Positions 59,516 through 64,000 of a DNA stretch of 64,000 nt are shown in pieces. This DNA comes from Weimeria sp002480925 (GTDB lineage: Bacteria > Bacillota > Clostridia > Lachnospirales > Lachnospiraceae). The position numbers and the translations under genes were made by a program. Location: assembly GCF_052064335.1 (NCBI RefSeq), contig NZ_JBQHVU010000015.1, forward strand, positions 4,160-68,159, read 5' to 3'. Positions within the stretch are counted from its first letter, which is position 1, and every line of letters starts with the position of its first letter. The notes below the pieces were generated by a model, which ran no database searches, had not been told where the DNA came from, and worked only from the letters and a program-made list of their open reading frames with translations.

Positions 59516-61384
59516 ATGCTTGAAGAACTACAGTATCCATTTGATTCAAAGGAAATAATGATGAAGCGGAAATCGCTTTTGAAGAAACTGAAGGCGGATG
59601 AAAATATCAATGAAGGCAGGATTCATAAGAAGATAGCAGTTCTTGGCGGTTCCACTACAAAAGATATTATCGATATTCTAAATCTGTTTTTGCTGGATCA
59701 AGGTATCGAAGCTGAATTCTATGAGTCAGAATACAACAAGTACTGGGAAGATGTCATGTTTTCCAATGAAGAACTGGTATCCTTTAAGCCGGATATTATC
59801 TTCATTCATACCAGCACAAGAAATATCGCTTCCTGGCCGCATATTGGATACAGCGAACAGCAGATAGAAGATCTTTTGAATACCACCTTCGACCACTGGT
59901 CAGCACTCTGGGAGAAGATAAGTAACGATTTTGGATGTACAATCATTCAGAACAATTTTGAACAGCCGTGGTTCCGATTGATGGGAAATAAGGATGTATC
60001 AGATATCCATGGGCGCGTAAACTTTGCAGACCGGCTTAACCAGAAGTTTTATGAGTATGCACAGAAGTATGATAATTTCTTCATCAACGACATCAATTAC
60101 ATGGCTTCGTGTTATGGCTTGCAGAACTGGTCAGATCCTTTCTTTTGGTCTATGTACAAGTACATAATGCCGTTAGATGCGGTTCCTGAGTTTGCGTTTA
60201 ACCTGAGTAATATTATTAAGTCACTATACGGAAAGAATAAAAAGGCATATGCCCTTGATCTTGATAATACACTCTGGGGAGGCATTATCGGGGATGATGG
60301 ACCTGAGAATATTGCCATTGGGCAGGAAACTGCTACTGCAGAGCTATACACTGAGTTTCAGGAGTACTTAAAGGCTCAGTCAGAATTTGGTATCATGCTT
60401 AATATTGACTCCAAGAATGATGAAGCAAATGCGCTTGCAGGTCTTGCACGTCCAGACAGCACTTTGAAGAAGGATGACTTCATTTCTATAAAGGCAAACT
60501 GGAATCCTAAGAGTGAGAACCTTTCTCGGATGGCAAAGGAAATCAATATCGGAGAAGATGCATTTGTCTTCGTGGATGACAATTCTGCAGAACGTCATAT
60601 TATCAGGACACAAAATCCTACGGCAGCTGTTCCGGAGATGACAGATGGAGAAAGCGGACCTGAAAAATACATCCATATTCTTGATCGGTCAGGATTTTTT
60701 GAAGTAACAAATCTCAGTTCTGACGATCTAAAGCGTAATGACATGTATAGGGAGAACGCTGAAAGGGCTCAGCTCCAAGCATGTTTTACGGATTATGGGG
60801 AATATCTTGATTCGCTTGAAATGGCAGCTGAGATCAAGCCATATAGCGATATTTATATGGCCCGTATTGCACAGCTAAGCAATAAGTCGAATCAGTTCAA
60901 TCTGACTACGCACAGGTATACGCAGGCCGAGATTGAAAGTGTTGCTTCAAATCCGGATTACCTTACCCTCTATGGAAAGCTGACTGACAGATTCGGAGAC
61001 AATGGTGTAGTAAGTGTCCTGTTGGGGCATAAGGGCAAGCCAGACGAGGAGCAGATGAAATTAGCGAATGAAGCTGGCTGTGCTGAAGAAGTCAGTCGAA
61101 TTTCATCTTTAAATATGGATCTCTGGCTTATGAGCTGCCGTGTCCTGAAACGAGGAATGGAATATGCCATGATGCAGGAGCTTATCAATCGAGCTTCTAA
61201 TATGGATATTAAGGAAATATATGGATACTATTATCCAACAAAGAAGAACCATATGGTAGAGAATCACTATGAAGATATGGGATTTGAGAAGCTTTATGTT
61301 TCAGATGATGGGAGAAAATTGTATAAATATGTAATTGGGAAAGATATATGTGAACATGAGATACATATGAAGATTGAGAAATAG
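59516..61384 (+). CDS. FkbH-family HAD-like protein with C-terminal acyltransferase-like domain
   Basis: 622 residues. An N-terminal SGNH-like region (about 35-230, AVLGGSTTKDIIDILNLFLLDQG). Then a HAD phosphatase-like domain with YALDLDNTLWGGIIGDDG (about 243) and AFVFVDDNSAERHI. Last a GNAT-like region (about 430-615) ending GYYYPTKKNHMVENHYEDMGFEKLY. FkbH proteins attach glyceryl from 1,3-bisphosphoglycerate to ACP. It follows the ACP gene after 20 bases. The next gene begins 21 bases later at a phase-variable start. Confidence 0.9.
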   Translation: MLEELQYPFDSKEIMMKRKSLLKKLKADENINEGRIHKKIAVLGGSTTKDIIDILNLFLLDQGIEAEFYESEYNKYWEDVMFSNEELVSFKPDIIFIHTSTRNIASWPHIGYSEQQIEDLLNTTFDHWSALWEKISNDFGCTIIQNNFEQPWFRLMGNKDVSDIHGRVNFADRLNQKFYEYAQKYDNFFINDINYMASCYGLQNWSDPFFWSMYKYIMPLDAVPEFAFNLSNIIKSLYGKNKKAYALDLDNTLWGGIIGDDGPENIAIGQETATAELYTEFQEYLKAQSEFGIMLNIDSKNDEANALAGLARPDSTLKKDDFISIKANWNPKSENLSRMAKEINIGEDAFVFVDDNSAERHIIRTQNPTAAVPEMTDGESGPEKYIHILDRSGFFEVTNLSSDDLKRNDMYRENAERAQLQACFTDYGEYLDSLEMAAEIKPYSDIYMARIAQLSNKSNQFNLTTHRYTQAEIESVASNPDYLTLYGKLTDRFGDNGVVSVLLGHKGKPDEEQMKLANEAGCAEEVSRISSLNMDLWLMSCRVLKRGMEYAMMQELINRASNMDIKEIYGYYYPTKKNHMVENHYEDMGFEKLYVSDDGRKLYKYVIGKDICEHEIHMKIEK

Positions 61385-61405
61385 GCATTGACAGGAGTAA
61401 AATTC

Positions 61406-62462
61406 ATGACGACAATCTCTAAGAGCAGAGCAGAGCAGAGCAGAGCAGAGCAGAGCAGAGCAGAGCAGAGCAGAGCAGAGCAGAGCAGAGCAGAGCAAAG
61501 CGATTCAAGCCTGTAGAGGTTTGGCAATTATAGCGGTGGTTTGCATTCATAATTATCCGGTAGGATATTTATGGGTTTGTATAAGACCAATATTTAATTT
61601 CGCTGTAGGAGCGTTTTTATTCCTTTCAGGACTTCTAACTGTAAAACAGGAACACTGGAAGCATTTTTTTCTTAGGAGAATACAAAGAGTCCTCATTCCA
61701 TATATTATTTGGTCGTGCATCTATACCTTAGCATACAGGCACTTTTCTGATTTTGTTTATAATTTGCTGACATTTCAGTGCTGCGATATTTATTATTATC
61801 TTGCTGTATACATTCAATGTATTCTGCTGACACCATTGCTCATAAGCTTGCTAAATTCTCGATGGAGAATAATCGGGTATTTTATAACGCCTGTTTTCAT
61901 TCTGATAATGTACTATGCTATATGGAATGGGAATCCATTTCAGTATCCCTGGAATGCGATCTTTTTTCCGGCATGGGGAACATACTATTATTACGGACTT
62001 GATTTGCGAAACCGACATGAGCAGGGAAAGGGAATAATGTTCCGCCGTAGGGAATTACTCCTTTTTATTGTTTCCTTTATTGCACAGATTTTTGAAGGAA
62101 TTATCTGGTACAAGTATTATGATTATACCATGGCAACCGGTCAGATAAAACTAACTTCATTAGTGACTTCTTTGCTAATTTGTTTATTTTTTGCAACAAG
62201 AATATATTCTTCAAAGGTTGCTCGGAATGGTTTAACAAAACTCTTGGTTAAGATCGGGGATTATTCATTTGGAATTTATCTTTCGCATATACTTTTAATG
62301 GCCGTATTATATAAGACCCTTTACGTTATTATGCCTAAGATATTTCCCGTAGATGTGATAATTGTAATAGTATTATCTATGGCTTGGATGTCAATAGCGG
62401 AAAATATTTTAAAGAAAATTCCGAGGGGTTCAAAACTGATAAAGTTTTTAGGAATAAGGTGA
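61406..62462 (+). CDS. Acyltransferase-3 family protein, phase-variable by AGAGC repeats, OFF as sequenced
   Basis: ATG at 61406 follows AGGAG by 8 bases and opens MTTISK, then 15 tandem AGAGC units. As sequenced this frame stops at TAG 61514-61516. The acyltransferase body lies in another frame: AIQACRGLAIIAVVCIHNYPVG (from about 61500) through to the stop at 62460. That frame has TGA at 61407 and no start before a weak TTG at 61521, inside the conserved first helix. Adding one unit (16), or losing two (13), puts the ATG in frame. With 13, 16 or 19 units the protein would be about 350 residues with an RAEQS-repeat N-terminus. About nine helices follow; the His in CIHN is the family's catalytic residue. 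Confidence 0.9.
61422..61496. repeat. Pentanucleotide tandem repeat (AGAGC)15
   Basis: Fifteen perfect AGAGC units (75 bp) directly after the fifth codon of an acyltransferase gene. Five is not a multiple of three, so each change of unit number shifts the frame. Confidence 0.98.
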
Positions 62463-62468
62463 TGTTTA

Positions 62469-62886
62469 ATGAATAAATATACTTATGATGAAATCAACCT
62501 TGGACAGGAAGAATCTTTCAGTGTTACTGTAACTGAAAGTATGATGGAGAAGTTCCGAGACATTACAGGTGATATTAATCCGCTTCATAATGATGAGCTT
62601 TTTGCAAAGAAGGGGGGGGTATCAAGGTAGAGTAGTATATGGCATGCTCGTCTCCTCTTTTTATTCAACGCTTGCAGGTGTCTATCTTCCAGGAGAAAAT
62701 TCGTTAATTCATTCAATTGAAATAGGAATGACAAAGCCCACATATATTGGTGATACTTTAACAATCAAAGGGCAAGTCGTTAGCAAGATTGATGCTTATC
62801 GCTTGATTGAACTGAAAATTTCTATTACGAATCAGGATGGTAAGAAGGTATCTAAGGGCAAGCTGAATATTCAGGTGGCAAAATAA
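62469..62886 (+). CDS. MaoC-type dehydratase/hydratase, frameshifted at a G8 tract
   Basis: ATG at 62469 starts a MaoC-like hot-dog protein: KYTYDEINLGQEESFSVTV, then MMEKFRDITGDINPLHNDE (the ITGDxNPLH signature with catalytic Asp and His). At 62612-62619 is G8, after which this frame stops at TAG 62628-62630. Removing one G (G7) restores KKGGYQGRVVYGMLVSSFYSTLAG and the rest of the domain, ending at 62886; together about 138 residues, normal for the family. The gene is thus either a second phase-variable locus in the off state or a pseudogene or base-calling artefact. Its neighbours (ACP, FkbH, SDR) suggest acyl-chain processing. Confidence 0.88.
62612..62619 (+). repeat. G8 homopolymer causing the MaoC frameshift
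   Basis: Eight G between GAA and TATCAAGG; seven would give an intact gene. Confidence 0.9.
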
Positions 62887-62898
62887 TAGGAGCATAAT

Positions 62899-63615
62899 GT
62901 GAGCAAAGAAATTTTTATTACGGGTTCCAATTCTACTGTAGGTATTGCTCTTGTTAAATCTATTGTAAATGATTATGACAAAGTGATTTGCAATTATGGA
63001 CATAATAGTGCAGAACTTGATAAGCTTGAAAAAATCTATGGAGAAAAACTTATTATTCTTCAGGCAGATTTGAGCAAAGAAAATGAAATACAGCGAATGT
63101 TGGAAGAACTGAATAAGAGAGGATTATCACCATCCGCTTATGTCCATCTGGCTGCTTCGAGATTTGAATATGTAAAATTTATGAAATCGGATCTCGAACC
63201 CTTCAAAAAGCAAATGCAGATAACCTATTTTGCATTCATTCAAATTGTTCAGGCACTTTTACCAGCAATGGTAAAGAGAAAAAGCGGTAAAGTTATAGCT
63301 ATGCTTACGTCATATACGGTCACTCATCAACCAAGCTATATGGCGGATTACACCTCTTCAAAATTTGCTTTGCTTGGATTGTTAAAATCACTGGCAACTG
63401 AGTATGAAGGAAAGAATGTGCAGATTAATGGCGTTTCTCCAGAAATGATCGATACACATTTTATTGAGAAACTTCCAAGCTATGTGGTTGAGAATACGAT
63501 AAAAGAAAGAGCGACAGGTCGTCTTTTAAGCGTTGACGATGTAGTACCCGTTTTCAAGTGGCTATTGTCTGAGGAGAGTAATAGTGTGACAGGGCAGAAT
63601 ATATTAATACCCTGA
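62899..63615 (+). CDS. Short-chain dehydrogenase/reductase (FabG-like)
   Basis: 238 residues from a GTG start with AGGAG upstream. EIFITGSNSTVGIALVKSIVN is an NADP site (SNSTVG instead of GASRGIG). VHLAASRFEYVKF replaces the usual NNAG. Active-site Ser is near MLTSYTVTHQPSYMADYTSSKFALLG, with YMADYTSSK giving Tyr-X3-Lys. NGVSPEMIDTHFIEKL follows. It probably reduces a 3-oxoacyl-ACP or another carbonyl made with the FkbH/ACP cassette. It is 12 bases after the MaoC gene. The variant NADP motif suggests a specialised role. Confidence 0.88.
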   Translation: MSKEIFITGSNSTVGIALVKSIVNDYDKVICNYGHNSAELDKLEKIYGEKLIILQADLSKENEIQRMLEELNKRGLSPSAYVHLAASRFEYVKFMKSDLEPFKKQMQITYFAFIQIVQALLPAMVKRKSGKVIAMLTSYTVTHQPSYMADYTSSKFALLGLLKSLATEYEGKNVQINGVSPEMIDTHFIEKLPSYVVENTIKERATGRLLSVDDVVPVFKWLLSEESNSVTGQNILIP

Positions 63616-63617
63616 TT

Positions 63618-63935
63618 ATTATTAAAACTTTTGAACTTTTTATAAATGAAACATTAGACGTTAACAATCGATTATCAAGAAATTCAAATATTGAGTTGCT
63701 AAGAATATTTTCAACGTTTGGAATATATGCTTTGCATTACAATTTGGATACACTCGGTGGTGCAATTTCTGTTGCAACAGGAAATAATAGAATCTTATTT
63801 GTCAAACGGCAAATTATTAGCGGAGGAAACGGCGCGTTATTTTCGACGATTTCTCCGCTCAACGGCATTTTATTTTCGGTGACTGCACGATCTTGGCGTA
63901 AGAAACGGCACGCTGTTCGCAGGCTTATTCCATAG
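63618..63935 (+). pseudogene. Truncated N-terminus of a third acyltransferase-3 gene
   Basis: In one frame directly after the SDR stop, bases 63660-63740 encode NNRLSRNSNIELLRIFSTFG then IYALHYN, the typical N-terminal signature of acyltransferase-3 proteins (NIELLRI...LHYN). There is no ATG, GTG or usable TTG before it. After about residue 60 the frame loses similarity (from about 63800) and ends at a stop at 63933. It is likely a remnant joined to unrelated DNA by recombination. Confidence 0.65.
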
Positions 63936-64000
63936 CATAAGATGACCTTATGATATGAAATAAGGCTGTGAATGATCACAGCCTCTGGTACCTTTAAAAC
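63800..64000. other. Unassigned right end of the window
   Basis: No gene is supported. It contains a hairpin GGCTGTGA-ATGA-TCACAGCC at 63964-63983 without a T-run, and an inward-looking AT-rich stretch. It may belong to a mobile element or the edge of the next unit, which lies outside the window. Confidence 0.4.

Noticed and set aside
61422..61496. CRISPR-like array
   Set aside because: The units are 5 bases with no spacers; it is a simple-sequence repeat.
61294..61527. Minus-strand frames of repeated LCSAL
   Set aside because: They are produced by reading the AGAGC pentanucleotide repeat in reverse; there is no ribosome site or family similarity.
63737..63979. Minus-strand 80-residue frame at the right end
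   Set aside because: No ribosome site, no recognised motif, and it covers the antisense of the acyltransferase remnant.

Overview
The window reads as chromosome of an anaerobic Bacillota, class Clostridia, most likely a Lachnospiraceae-type organism. This is inferred from gene content and style: a T-box leader, a B. subtilis-type PurF with a propeptide, Hcp, a short ArgC, LUD-domain and cytidylate-kinase-like proteins, a tiny CXXC membrane protein of the Clostridium CD1871A type, an SPFH/Arc-like pair, and EpsG/pyruvyl-transferase/F420-beta polysaccharide genes. No rRNA, tRNA, CRISPR array or prophage was seen.

Layout. 0-2.4 kb: end of an arsenic resistance operon (ACR3 pump, ArsP-like permease, ArsC, mini-thioredoxin). 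2.5-6.2 kb: flavin reductase, SPFH protein with an Arc-like partner, and glycerate kinase, interspersed with five copies of a GGTGAAAAAGGGGAC-type palindrome. 6.2-10.4 kb: a two-component system convergent with a redox membrane operon (TlpA lipoprotein, 48-residue CXXC protein, NapH-like ferredoxin). The redox operon's promoter carries an 11-bp-period direct repeat expected of an OmpR-family regulator. 10.4-18.7 kb: housekeeping genes (gpmI, purC, purF, purB) separated by odd low-complexity G/C-strand repeats. 18.9-20.4 kb: T-box-controlled BASS-family transporter. 20.4-29.9 kb: mixed metabolic and secreted proteins (beta-helix protein, LUD protein, TrmL, NhaD-like antiporter, NlpC/P60 protein, HPr-like protein lacking its histidine, Hcp, ArgC).

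30.0-30.75 kb is a gene-free stretch. It holds a 194-bp MITE-like element (16-bp perfect terminal inverted repeats, 8-bp direct repeats at both flanks), a candidate structured RNA with its own promoter and a possible pseudoknot, and a G-rich/C-rich repeat. A large secreted Ig-like protein follows.

32.8-63.9 kb is a very large exopolysaccharide/capsule locus. It contains a PglF-type dehydratase, two polymerase or ligase-type membrane proteins, a three-domain sugar transferase/epimerase/glycosyltransferase fusion, a UDP-L-FucNAc-type triad, acyltransferases, a Hanks-type kinase, a TagF-type phosphotransferase, a nucleotidyltransferase/PLP-enzyme fusion, a GT2, a pyruvyl transferase, a flippase, an SGNH-like/aldo-keto reductase fusion, an F420-beta-like protein, and an ACP/FkbH/MaoC/SDR acyl cassette. 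A Panacea (DUF4065) gene and a four-helix membrane protein, resembling a toxin-antitoxin or defence pair, are inserted near its start. From about 44.8 kb the DNA is visibly more AT-rich than the housekeeping region.

The main discovery is that the surface-decoration genes carry simple-sequence repeats typical of phase-variable contingency loci. One O-acyltransferase has 15 copies of AGAGC just after its start codon and is out of frame as sequenced. A MaoC-type dehydratase is frameshifted by one base at a G8 tract. A second acyltransferase contains an in-frame G8. Together they suggest an on/off-switchable acyl decoration system on a surface polysaccharide.
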